A stretch of DNA of 64,000 nucleotides from Branchiostoma floridae (lineage: Eukaryota; Chordata; Leptocardii; Amphioxiformes; Branchiostomatidae). Positions 37,160 to 50,161 of the stretch are shown in pieces (position 1 is the first letter of the stretch; the number at the start of each line of letters is the position of its first letter). The DNA lies in NCBI RefSeq assembly GCF_000003815.2, contig NC_049987.1, positions 14,168,266-14,232,265 on the forward strand. The letters are read 5' to 3'. The notes under the pieces are model-generated. The model made no database searches. It saw only the letters and a list, made by a program, of their open reading frames with translations, and had not been told where the DNA came from. The position numbers were made by a program, and so were the translations under genes.

Positions 37160-40100
37160 CGGGCTTAAAAGATACTTTTATACAGTAATTAGCAAACTAT
37201 ATTTTAAGCGGACGCAATAGCTAATGTTATCGGAATGTGTGGTGGCAATGGCTTGCCCAGGAAGATTTGCAGTGTAGATTCATGTTGATATAAATGCAGT
37301 ACCAGTCGCCTTATGTGTAGGTAATGAATTTATTTATAAAAATCATAAAATAGTTGAGGAGACAATCACTAAGCCTGCTTGATAGTGCAAAGCTAAACAG
37401 TGCCTCCGTGTTGAAGTTTAAAGATCTGAATAAATAAAATAAGCACATGTACAATGTCCCTCTGTCTCTGTGAAAGGAAGCTTTATTCGTTCAGGACAAA
37501 CGAAAGACATATATGGAAAGGGTAAAGGCTACACAGGTCGGTGGTTGTAACATGTATAGTTGAATACTTGCCAAAGTAACTAGCATTGAAAGTTTCCGGT
37601 AAGGGCAGACGTAATGGTTCTCTTTAATATTGGATGAAATATCTTCCCATCAAATACATATTTCTTATTTCTTTCTTCGATATGTACACACATGTAGGCA
37701 AACGCACACATATGCGTATATACATTATAAGTATATTTTGAAATCATAGTCTGTTTTCCTGTAAATACATGCATCTAGAATACGAACGAATGGAAGTTGA
37801 CATATGAAATATGCAGACATACCTGTAACCATGAGGCAAGCCTAGGCGCTTGCCTTTCACGGATGGGAGATTGCATTTCTCTTGTTTCTGGATAGCAGAG
37901 AAAAAGTAAAAGACACATCAATCAAGCCTTCATTTTAGTATATTTCAATACTTAATACTGTGTTAAATAAGTCTGCAATGGCAAACATCATGTATGATAA
38001 ACATTTATTAAATTGTTAAATAGTTTTATATATATACATTTCAATACTTTTAGGTGACATTACGTTTCAACGACGGGCTATTATGCGGGATAAGTCAATT
38101 GCCTTTTTTGATTGCTTAATACATATTTCCTGGCAGAAGCTAGGATACTTAGACATAAAGTTTGAACAAAGCTGCCATACACAGTGTGCTCATTATGAGC
38201 TGATACAAATGACCATTGACCCGTAAAGCGCGTCCCATGAGAGTTTTGTCTCGCCATATTGGATTGGCTCGACGTCCCCATGGAATACAAAGCTTTATCA
38301 CAGATAAGGCAGGATGATCCTTCTAATACGTCTTAAAAGTGTATCTTCGATAAAATCACGATCTCCACATCTCCGTTTTATTTGGCGATTGGAAGATAAC
38401 GATCTACGGATTAACAAAGTGTTGCGCCAATAATGTGAAATTACCATTCATGCCGTATCATATTTCCGTGCCCGACGGCTATCCAATCAATAAATATGTA
38501 CTACGCTGTGTTTTCATGCTTTATCATGTTAAGATACAATTCATTCGATGTATTACACAGTTTTCAGGCACTAGATGAAGATAAGATACTAGGAAGAACG
38601 TTTCGGTGCTAGCAACTTGGGAGACGGTTAAGTTCATGAAGGCAACCTTCCGTTGTCTTTCGGAGAAATACTTTCTAGGGCCGGGTTATTACAAAATCTA
38701 AAAAAATAATCAATTTTAAAGTAAAGTTCATGGAACCTCATGCTCTACGTAAACTTGTTTTACTTTATTGAATGTCTTGCAACATATAACAGGTTGAGAT
38801 GAGATATACTGCATATCCGCTGAAAGAACAAGTTTACGGTATCTGAAATTATTATCAAGAGGGTACTTGAGCTTGTTTTATCAACAATATCGATCGAATT
38901 ATAAAAGCCTGAGATGATATATAAATGCATATCTGCTGACGGAACAAGTATCGAAAATAAGTATCAAGAGGGTATCAAAGTTTGGGTTGGGTACGTTAAG
39001 GACATGTCGGTGGTTACAGAAGCGCCCCCTATGATTACCAAGCTATCTATTTATGTATGTTCGTCCTGTGGTCACGTCTTTGCTTTTACGTAAACATGCC
39101 CTTTATCTGCGAGTTTGTTTTAAAATATTCATGAGATAAGATACTTTTGTGGATCGGATTACAGACAGATGTGTTGGGCGTATCCGCCACAATGGCTGTG
39201 ATTGATGATGTGTTGTCATCGCGAATGTCATCTCTTGTTCTCCGTGTCACCGCGGCGGCGTCAGAGGGCAGCGTGGGTCACCAGGACGGTTTACTAGCAA
39301 ACATTTGGATATCTCCTACAACAAGCACGTATTGGTGCAGCAGATGCCCTTTGCACTGTGACCCTTTCTCTAACTTGTTAGACCAGACGGGCGGCTGCCT
39401 TGTTTACCGGCCCAGAACGTACGCTTCATTAACTTAATTTACTGGCTACGAACTCCGCTCATGCAGAAAATACGTCCCATCGCCCGGATAGCGTGGGAGA
39501 AGGCGGGAAACTGTTGTTTGACGTACCATTTATTAACATATTAGCGTACCTTAACACACCCTCTACATGACCGACATGCGAACACATTTACAGTTATTGA
39601 CTTTAAGTGGCGCGGCGTTTGTAATTAAAAGTCGACTTCATGGTTTGAATACGTGGTCCTTTTAGTAGGAAAGGAAAAGTAACACAGTGAGGCCGCATGT
39701 CCTAACGCTCTTGGTGATACCGATCTTTTCCAACCAGTGATACCTGGGGCACTAACGTGCGGGTCGCAGTAATAGTTCACTTTAAGCATTCCGGCCATGG
39801 CCTCCTTACAAAAACTGTCACATAATCTGAGCTACGGGGTCTCTGACACGACCGGTGGAACCTTACAACACTCCCCCTTTTCTGCAACGCTTGAGGCCTG
39901 GGACACAAAGGGGGACAGTTCATTTTAATAGGCGCGCAAAGGTTTCCCAGGGTAACTATATAGAAGGTACGTGGGGATAAATTGGGATCTGACGTGACCC
40001 AACCAAAGCACTCAGCAGTAAAGTAGTGAGGCGTCTGTTTTGGTAGTGGGAGGCTGGGCGCGTCGCGCAAAGGAAGTCGGTGGGAGTGGGAAAAGTCGGG

Positions 40101-40553
40101 GCATGGCAAAATTGGATTAGTCTAGTGTTTCTCATTAACAAGTGGTTGCGTGTCAACCATGCAGAAGTCCTGATTTGGAATCAAGGTGGAGGTCTATGAC
40201 ACAGGAACAGGCGCAGCAGAGCTTGTACATGTAATCATAATGTCCCAGGACTAGACAACGGAAGGCTTTTGTCTTGCCCTGGCCCACTCATGCAGCCTGA
40301 AGGTACGGCCATTACAAGCTTAGACAATATTACCGGCCTCTTGGGAAAAGGTAAGCGGTCTTTCTCGTGCAACACGCCGAACGTAGCATAGTACGCAGCG
40401 ACCAGTGTAGCCTACGGTAACGCATTCTTTGTCAACAGACTACAAACAGTCTTTCATCGCTGATTAGGGATCAAGCTAGATCTGATCATTGTGACTATAA
40501 CTCAACTGCCGGCTAGAATTTGACTTTGAAAGGACTAGGAAATCGCTGGCATC
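37160..40553. other. Non-coding spacer between A2 and D, with a possible 5'UTR intron
   Basis: Mostly AT-rich with no convincing gene. Near its end, GGGAAAAG is followed by a donor GTAAGC at 40351, and CTTTGTCAACAG ends at 40438. This could be an 88-base 5'UTR intron upstream of the gene D start, which is low-confidence inference. Confidence 0.4.
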
Positions 40554-43500
40554 ATGATTCGCGACCCGACCATCGACGGCGGAACGAAGGTGAACTACGT
40601 GGTGCTGCCTAACCAGGACCAGGACAAATGGACGCAAACCGACAACATCAATGTCTCCACCGACGAGGAGAAGACAGCGATGAGACTGGACGACTACTCA
40701 CGCGAGGTGCTGGCATGGAAGCAGAAATACGAGAGGCTAGAGGTGACAGTCATGTCAAAGGACAGCGAGATATTCGAACTGAACAGTAGGGTGACTCTGT
40801 TCGAGGAGATCAGGACCGACAGGGACGAACTGCGAGTAGAACTGGAGAAGATGCGCGTGCAGCTGACGGAGGCGTACCAATCTGAGGTAAGGGACGACGA
40901 CTTACAAATAGAGCTAAACAATCTAAGAGCACAGAGTAGAGAGCTACAGGCGGTAAAGAAAGAAATGGTAGGGCACGACAGTCACAATGAAATTAAAAGA
41001 TGGCGGCAGCAGTGTGACGACCTTCGGTCNNNNNNNNNNNNNNNNNNNNNNNNNNNNNNNNNNNNNNNNNNNNNNNNNNNNNNNNNNNNNNNNNNNNNNN
41101 NNNNNNNNNNNNNNNNNNNNNNNNNNNNNAGAGTTAGAAATGTTCAGGAAGGGTTTGATTGACATACAGGCCGGAGAAGGAGGCACTGATGTTGGAACTC
41201 GAGCGAGTCAAGCGAGAACGAGACGATTTTCAGTCAGCTCAAGCCATGTTAGGGCATGCATATCAATCTGATGGGCAGAAGTGGCACGAAGAACTAGGCA
41301 GGCTTAGGTCAAGGGTTTCAGAATTAGAGAATGAAAAGAAAGAGGTGTCTTTATCACTTGAGCAAACACAAAAGTCCTTAGAAGCGTCTGTAGAGAGTTC
41401 ATCTCTGTCCACACAGACGGATGCAGACAAAATTAAAGGTAGATTGTCCCATATGGAAAGTGAAATGAATCAGTTGAGAAAAGACTACAGCGAGCTTAAA
41501 GCGGAAAAGACCAATCTAGAGATAGCTAAACAATCAGACAAAGACGAATGGGCCAGACAATAAGGGACAATGCATCAGAAGGTCAAAGAGCTAAAAGCTG
41601 AGCTTAGGATCGCACAGGTCGAGAGAGATACTCTCAAGTTAGAGAAAAGGGATACAGAAATAGCCTTGTCGTCCGAAAGGGTAGAAAATGAATCTTTGTC
41701 GAGTCAGCTGAAGAACAGGGTGACAGCCCTGCAGGTCGAACGAAACAGGCTAGCCGAAGAGTTGGGGAAGTTAAAAAAAGATACCAACAACAGTCATAAA
41801 GAGAAGAGCACACTCATTGCCACAACGGAAAACCTAGCTACAAAGATTCAAGAGTCTGAAAGACTGATAGAAAGTTTACAAACAGAGAATGCTAAGCTGA
41901 CGGAAGATCTAGCGCAAAGTATATTTTCTTGTGACACGCTAAAAGAACAGATTAGCGAGCTTGAGATTTCTCATGCTTCTGATAAAGACCAGTGGGCAGG
42001 TGAGAGGGCTAAGATTTCAGGGACGTTAGCTGAGAGCGAAATTGCTAACAACAATCTCCTATACCAAATGGCACAGCTCGGGTCAGAGCATGAAAGTCTA
42101 AAGGATATCAAAGCTGCTCTGGAAGCCGAAAAGCATCAATTAGCTGACGAGTTGGCTCAGCTAAGATCACGCCTCTTGGATTCGAATCAAACAAATGAGA
42201 ATGTTGGGGTCGAGCTGAAGCGGTTTAGAGACGAGAACAGACAGCTAGAAACAGAGAGGACGAAAGTAACACACGAACTAACACAGGTCAGGATTGATTA
42301 CGAGAGTCTAAAAGAGGAGGTAGGCAATTTAAACGTTAGACTTCAAAAGTCCCAAGCTAATGCTAATGACCTTGAAGGTAAACTAGACAGAGTAACTGAG
42401 GACTACACGAATCTATCAAACTCGTATGAAAAGATGGTATCGGAAAGCAGTAACATTGAGACGGAACTCCAGAAGAACCGTAAAGCATTGCTAACTCAGA
42501 CTCAGAGTCAAGCTTCAGAAATAGATGCGCTACACGACAGGTTGAAAGCATTGGAGGAAGAGATAAACAAACTTGAAGATGGGAAGGTTAGGTTATCAGA
42601 GGAGGCAATGGTGCTACAGGCATCTCATAGGGAGCTTAAGACAGACAATGCAAAACTAAAAGAACAAAGCAATGGTCTAATGGGTCAGAATGAAGCTTTG
42701 CAGGTCCAGATAAAACAACTCTCTGGACAGCTTAACCAGCTGAAAACTGAACGACAAAAGCTTAGTAATGAACTAACCAAACTAAAGACCGATCACAAAG
42801 GAGTTAACAAAGAGTTGTCAAAGTCACAAGCTACCGTGGCAAGCCACGTAAAAGAACTGAACGAACTTACAAAGGAGATAAAGAAGCTAAGGTCTAACTA
42901 TGACACCTTAAAGGAGAAAAAGATTGAAGTTGACTCTGAAATGAATGGCGTGATGAAATCACTCTCCCAGCTCACCACAGAATATGAAAAATTGCAGGCA
43001 GACAAAGCGAAGAAGGAATCTGAAGTCGTAGACTTGAGGAACAGACTAGCTCAACTGGAAGCAGAAACGGTAAGCCTAAGCCGAGAATTGACACAAACTA
43101 GATCAGACTACGATAGCTTAAAGTCAGAGAAACAAACATTAGAATCCGCACTGCAAACTTTCCAAGACAGCCTATCTGTTCTTGAGGACGCAGAAAATAA
43201 ACTGACAGAAGAGCTGGTTAGGGTTAGGGAAGAACATGAAGATATGCGCAAAGAGAATGAAAATGCTGAGCAAACAATCAGCGAGATCAGTTTCGAAAAC
43301 ACCTCCCTAAGAGAGGAGAAAGAGAGCCTCAGTAATGAATTGGATGAGTTGACAAACAGGTTAACTGAAACGGCAGAACAGAGAAACACACTAACAGACA
43401 CACTAACGCAACTACAACTGGACTATGAGAGTCTAGTTGCTAAACACAAGCATCTTCAGTCAGAAAACAGCCAGCTTGTTGACCAACTGACACAAGGTCG

Positions 43501-46500
43501 TGCTGAGAGCATTAACCTCCAGGAAGGTACCGAAAGTTTAAGAGAGCGGCTTGTTAGAATGGAGATTGAGAACAAGAAGGTTATTGCCGAACTTACCAGT
43601 GCTAGAGTGGAAAATGACAGAATGAATGACAAGCTAACAGCAACAACAGACAGACTTGAGAAACAGGTAAGAGAACTGGAAGGTAGGTTGAGGGAGATGG
43701 ACGATAGGTGTAGCAGACTGTCTGATGAGGAAACTATGCTTCGCAATGACTACAACAAAGAAAAGACTCAAAAGGATAACCTTGAATCAGAGCTAAGGGG
43801 TTCCAAAGAGGAGATAGCAAGACTTGTAGAGACTCTAGAACAGTTAGATGGTGCATATAAGGCTTTGATATCTGAAAGGACAGACTTAGAAAAGGAAATG
43901 GATAGACAGGAAGAGGCGCTGACAGAAATGAGGCAGAAACTTCAAGTCTCCGTCAACACTAGGGACGCAGAGGTATTTGAATTGGAGAACAGGATGGCGT
44001 TGTTTGAAGCAATACAGGTAGAACGCAATGAACTGGTTGTAGAGAAAAAGACGTTAGAGACAAGGCAGACAGACATGAAAAGGGAATTGGAAAAGATGGA
44101 GGTAGACAGAAACAAACTTCAGAAAGAACATGCAGACATGCAGGCAGCCAACGCAAACTTACAGACAGAGCTTGGTAGGCTTTCAGAAGCAAATCAGAAC
44201 ATGCAGACTAAAGCCGAAAGACTATCAGCCGAAGTGAAAAACTTCAGTGAAAATGTGAGAAAGTTGGAAGCTGATCGAAATGGGCTTATATCTGAAGTAA
44301 CCAAAGCAAGAGACGAATGTGACAGATTAAAGGAAGCAAACAAAAAGGCGGCATCAGAGATTTCTAGTCTAAAGAAGTCAACAACGGAACTAGAAGGAGA
44401 GAAAAAGCGAAGGTCTATAGAACTAACGCATGTGAAATCTTCTCTGAGTAATCAGGAGACTAACAGAGAAAGATACAAGCAATACTGTGAGACAGAAATG
44501 ACAAAGCTCCGAGACACTATAAGTCAGCTCAAAGCCGAAAACAGTAAGATTAGAGGTGAACAATTAGATTTGAAAGGGACAACTACAGACTTGGAAAGAA
44601 CGATCAAATCAAATGATCAAAAATGGAAAAGGCAGATGGATGAGCTGCATTACAAGATTTCTGACTTACAAAACGAGTTGGGTGAGACACAGACAGACAG
44701 AGAGAGGATAAAATCCGAAAGAATCCACCTAGAGCAAACTTTGTCGACAGAAAGGAAGAACTGGGATGGGGAACTTAAGAAGCTTAAGGCTATGATGGCA
44801 AAGCTAGACGAAGAGAGAGATAGTCTCACAATAGAGCTGGGTTCAGTGAAGAGTAACGTTGACGTTTTAACACAAGAAAATTCACAAGTATGTACTGAGA
44901 GGGAAGCTGTAAAGTTGGAGTTAGACCAACTCAGGACGAGCCACATTCAGTTAGAAGGAAATAAGTTGTCATTGGAGGAGGAAAGAGCGGCACTAGTTTC
45001 AAAACAGGACCAACTTACGGAGAGTTTGCAAAGTGCCAAAGATCAGATAGACAGTCTAAATAAGGAAAGGGATGATCTTCTGTTTCAGCAGCAAGGTCTA
45101 CGGGCCGAAATAGGCCGGTATGAAGAAGGTGTTGCAGAATTGAAACAACAGAATCGCAAGCTAACCGAGGAGTTGTCTGAATGCATTGTAACATGTGACA
45201 GTGTACAAAAACAAAACGATGACTTAGAAATCACACTAGCCTCGGAGAGGGAAACTTGGGCCTCAGAAAAACNNNNNNNNNNNNNNNNNNNNNNNNNNNN
45301 NNNNNNNNNNNNNNNNNNNNNNNNNNNNNNNNNNNNNNNNNNNNNNNNNNNNNNNNNNNNNNNNNNNNNNNNTTGAATCCGGTCTTACTCAGTTTGAATC
45401 TGAAACTAAGAAAATGAACTTAGAGCAGACCCACTCACAGACGACCATTCAGAACCTACAGGCTAACTTGGCAAGGTTTAAAGAACAAAGTGAAGAGCAG
45501 AAAACTAAACTTAAAGAAACAACTGACAAACTCCAAGCAGAACTAAAATCTTTAAGAAAGGAGCATGCCGACTTGAAGGCATCTAAGGCGGAACTTGAGA
45601 GAGTTTACAATACTGAACAGCAGAGGCTGACAGTGCAGATAAACGAGCTAAGTAATAAAGTAACCGACCTAACCAATGAGATTTGCCTATCACAAACTGT
45701 GAGAGACACACTTAAGACAGGAAAACGTGACTTAGAAGAAACACTTGCAGCAGAAAGGCAGGAGAAAGAGTCGATGAAATTGATGATGACAGACCTTACC
45801 TCTGTCAGTAACAAATTGCACACAGAGCTGGGGGAAATAAAGAAAAGCTTTGAAGAACTAATGAAAGAAAAAATCAGCCTTACCGAACAGGTTAAACGTC
45901 TTGAAGATGATTTAGACAATTTAAAGCAAGTGCATACTAAGTTAGCTGAGGAGAAATCTAACCTAGTGGGAGAGAAAGATAAGCTAGCACACGACTTGAC
46001 AGATGCGAAGACAGCAATGACTTCCCTCTCAGAGGAGAAAGGTGCACTCGGGTCAGTTAAGGAGACATTGCAATCTGAGCTTGATGAACTTAGACAAACA
46101 CTAGATCAGTTGGAGGCTGACAAACGTACGCTAACTGAGCAACTGGCACAGGCCATAACTGAGTGTGACCAGATAAGGGTCCAGAGGGATGATCTCAAGG
46201 CTAGTTCTGATACTCTAACACAAGACCTAATGTCAAAGAATGAGATGTTAACCAAGGAAGTGTCTAAAGTTAGGGTGGACTGTGAACACTTGCAATCTAA
46301 CATAAAACAGCTCGAATCAGAGAAACAGAAAATGATAATAGAGCAGACACATAGCCAAACGACAATACGGAACTTGGAGAATAACTTAGGCAGGTTCAAA
46401 GAGCAGAAAGAAGATCAAGTTACAAAGATGAAAGACTCTATTGGCCAGCATGAATCAGTATTAAAAACACTAAGGAAAGAACATTCCGATCTCAAAATGT

Positions 46501-49500
46501 CGCATGCTGAGCTAGAAAGGGTTCATACGACCAGTCAGCAAAAATGGACGATACAAAGAAACGAGCTGAACAACAAAATAACCGACCTAACGAATGAGCT
46601 GTCTGTGTCTCAGACTGATACAGAAGCTTTTAAAACAGAAAAGTACAACTTGGAAAAAATGCTTTCATCCGAGCAGAAGGAGTGGGATGAGAAGGTAACG
46701 TCCCTGAAATCAATGATGACAAAACTTGACTCTGAAAGAGACGGTTTGACAATAGACTTAGGGACAGCCAGGGAAGAAATTGGCAATCTAACTCAAGAGA
46801 AGCTTAAACTTGGTTCACAGATCCAAGGATTGACAGAAGAACTGGAGGGGGTGCGGCGAGACTTTGCCATTTTGGATGAACAAAAGTCTCAGCTGGAGGA
46901 AGAGAGAAGTAAGCTTTCAGCAGAGCTGAGTGATACCAGGAAGGATGTTGAGTCTCTGAGAGAAGAAAGGAAAGCGCTAGGATCAGAAAAGGGAACGTTA
47001 GAGTCAGACGTAGTAATACTAAACCAGAAAGTAGATGAGATGACTACTAAAATATCTGAACTAACTGAAGAATTAGCTCATAATATAGCAGAGAGTGACA
47101 AGGTGAAAGCTGACAGAAATAACTTTGAAGCCAGAACTAACACACTTGTAGAGGATCTCACAGTGCTTAGGTCTGAGTATGATAACATGAGTCATGCGAA
47201 AGAAAGGCTAGAGGGGGAGAGAAGTAGACTAGAAAGTGAACTAACAAGGCTTGAGTCTGACTATGAAAATCTGAAGTCCTCAAATGAAAGTCTGCAAAAA
47301 GAGCTATCAGACATGACAGATAAACTAACCTCGCTTGAAGGCGAAAACGCAGTACTAACCGGAGATGTGTCACAAAACATGGCTGATTACGGTCGTCTCA
47401 GGACTGAACTAGCAAATCTTCAATCCACCCAGGCCACCAATAGGAAGACTTGGGAGGAAGAGCTTGCCATCATGAAGAAGAGACTAGCGACGACGGAAGC
47501 TGAAAGAAACGAACTAACAGAAGAACTAACAAAGGTTAATAAAGACCACGAAGGCTGCTACACCATAAAGGTGGAATTGGAGACAACTATCACCGAGTTA
47601 AGGGCGGAGCTCATAAAGTGGCAGAAACATGCTGACGACCTCCTAGCTATAAGACTCAAATTAGAGGAGGACAACGAGAAGTTAGCTGCTGATCTCACGA
47701 AGGAGAGAAATGAGAGTAACAGTCTAAGATCGGAAAGTTCTCATATGCAAGAACAGGAGACCCGCAAGATAGCAGACCTCGAGGCCCAGCTAGAGGCACT
47801 TCGGAAGAAAATAGCAGATTTAGAAGGTAACCTTAAGTCAACTGAGCGCGAAAAGCAGGCATTGAAGTCAGAGAAAGAAGTGGTAATAGCAGAAAGAGAT
47901 AAGCTGAAGGTGGAACTTGATGACCTTCGTGGAAAGATGGGTGAGTTTGAAGCAAACATACATGTGATGGAGGTTGAGCTAGTATCCATCAAGTCTGAAA
48001 GATCGACATTGGAGGAGACGTTGGTATCGGAGAGGGAGACGTGGGAGGCGAGGCTGAAAACTTTGGAGATGAAACTCTCAGCTTTGGAAATGGAGAAACA
48101 AACATTAACTGTCCAGCTGAAAGAGGCCAATATGGAGATGACGAGTCTTAAGACCGAAAGACAAAATCTTGAGATGTCTCTCAAGACGGAAAAGGGTGGC
48201 CTAGAGAGTCATGTAGAGGAGCTGCGTATTAAGATAGAGGTATTGGAGGGTGAAAAGACAAAGCTGACTGAAGATGTGGCCCAGAGCATAGTAAACATTG
48301 ACACCTTGAGAGTAAAAGTTGTAGAGCTAGAAGAGCTAAATGCTTCATACAAACAGAAGTGGGAAGCAGAGGTAGCGTCTCTGAAGGTCCAGTTGTCAGA
48401 CCTTGAGATGGAAAGGAACAAACTAACAGAAGAAATCACACTGCTTAGAACAGAGTACACAACTTATAAGTCTGAACAAGGAACTCTTCAATCCACCCAG
48501 GCATCGGAGAAGGTCCAATGGCAAGAACAGCTCGAGGAACTAAGAAAGCGGCTTGCAGAGTTAGAAGACGAAAAGGGCAAACTGCAAGAAGAGTTGACAA
48601 GGGTGAGTGGAGACTTCGACAAACTGACAAAGGAGAATGAAGATCTACAAGGAAGGTACGCTGATCTAGACACTCTTCGTACCAGACTAGAAAGCGATCT
48701 AACAATGGTCAGAGGGAACTTTGAAAGTCTTACAATAGAGAAAACTACACTTGAGACGGCCCACTCTTCCGGCCAGTCCGATTTGGATGATCTGAGGAGG
48801 AGGCTTGCAGAGTTGGAGTCAGAGAAGAGCAAGCTGCAAGGAGAGCTTACCGAACTACAAGGCAGTTACGCAACCCTGGAGGCAGACAAAGCACACTTGG
48901 AAGGACAGTTTGCAGACCTGGAGGGAGAGAAGACGAGATTAGAAGGAGAGCTGACAGAAACTAAGGGGGAGATGGAGAGCTTGCAGTCTGAGAAAGAAAA
49001 CCTCGTGGAATCTCAGTCCACGGGGCAATCCCAAATTGACGAGCTGACGAGGCGCTTGGCTGAGCTGGAAGCTGAAAGAGACAGCCTACAATCTGAACTC
49101 AGTACTCTACAAGGAGAGTTTCAGACGCTGAAAGATGAGAAGTACAGTCTGGACACCAGATTTGCTGACCTGGAATCAGAGAGGGATCGTCTGGAGGGTG
49201 AGCTGACGGAGGTTAAGGAAGATTTCAGCAGTTTGAGAAGCGAGAAAGAGAGCCTGGAAACATCAACTGCGTCAGAACAAGATACGTTTAAAAAGGAGGT
49301 GGATGATCTCCACACTCAGATCTCTAATCTCGAGGGCGAACGAAACAAGTTCGAACAGGAACTGGCAGATCTGAAGGAAAAGTTCGACAGCTTATCGTTC
49401 GAGAAGGAAGAGGTGGAGTCATCTTATAAGACGCACAAAGATGAGTCTGAAGCAGAGATAGCAGACTTGAAGAGCCGAATGTTTGACCTCGAAGGAGAGA

Positions 49501-50161
49501 AAGATAGTCTTGAGGACAATCTGAAACAATCAAAGGAAGATTTTGAGAACCTGCAAATAGAAAAGGAAGACATGGAGCAAACACTGAAAGATGAGATAAG
49601 CCAGCTCAAGGCTCAAATTGAAGAACTCACGCAGAAGATAACCGAACTGGAAGGCGAAAGAGAGCGATTGGAAGTACAGTTAAAGGAAGTAAGGGAAGAG
49701 AATGAAACACTTCTCATTCAGACCGCTACGTATGAAGACCAGTTACATGACCATCTTAACCAGTCCCAAGAGGCCGGTAATGATATCGAAAGACTTGGTG
49801 AAGAAAAATCGTGGCTACAGAAAGAGCTTGAAAAGCTTAGGGCAAAGAACGCCGAACTGGTCGTCGAGAACCGCGAAATCGGTTCACGACTCAAAGTGTC
49901 AGAGAAAGAGCTCAGTAAGTCCATCCAGGAGAAAGACGAACTTGTAGGGCAGCAGAAAAGGTTGGAGGATGAAGTTGAGCGTCTGAAACGTCTGCTTGAT
50001 CAGCTCAATTTGGAGATAGAGAGATACCTGTCTGAAATCGATAGACTGAAAACAGTGCAAGACGAGGGGAAGACAAAAGATGACGAGCTGAGGGCCGCGC
50101 TACAGAAGATTGATGATCTGACTGATGAGAATGATCAACTACAGCGCACTTTGGACACACA
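40554..50161 (+). CDS. Gene D: giant coiled-coil large exon with a phase-2 donor
   Basis: About 3,200 codons, starting ATCATGATTCGC (MIRDPT). The N-terminus GTKVNYVV resembles gene E (GKIVHYVV), and DKWTQTDN near 40623 fits the LC8 consensus. The rest is continuous coiled coil with long repeats: the LTE(D/E)LAQSIxxCD motif occurs six times, and EQTHSQTTI blocks are 918 bases apart. The exon ends LDT, then a donor GTAAGT at 50162, phase 2; reading on gives an immediate TAA. The C-terminal block (NAELVVENREI...SRLKVSEKEL) is shared with E. Two gaps interrupt it, as do an extra base near 41171-41172 (CC) and an in-frame TAA at 41561-41563. Paralogous repeats run through that position without a stop, so the coil was once continuous. 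A filament or scaffold role is likely; no enzyme domain is seen. Confidence 0.75.
41030..41129. other. Assembly gap (100 N)
   Basis: Placeholder gap inside gene D. The frame after it (ELEMFRKGL) slips by one base about 40 bases further on, so sequence quality is probably poor here. Confidence 0.97.
45273..45372. other. Assembly gap (100 N)
   Basis: Placeholder gap inside gene D. Coding frames differ numerically on the two sides, which is expected for a gap of unknown true length. Coiled coil continues on both sides. Confidence 0.97.
45414..47249 (+). repeat. About 306-residue superrepeat in gene D
   Basis: EQTHSQTTI blocks start at 45414 and 46332, 918 bases apart. They are followed in the same order by LRKEHxDLK, NELxNKxTDLTNE and LTExLA blocks. 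A more distant copy precedes 45273 (KWKRQMDELHYKISDL near 44620). Confidence 0.75.

Noticed and set aside
21917-41563. Alternative genetic code or programmed read-through to explain internal TAG and TAA
   Set aside because: Two isolated stops beside several one-base frame slips are better explained by sequence error or mutation, and no read-through context is seen.
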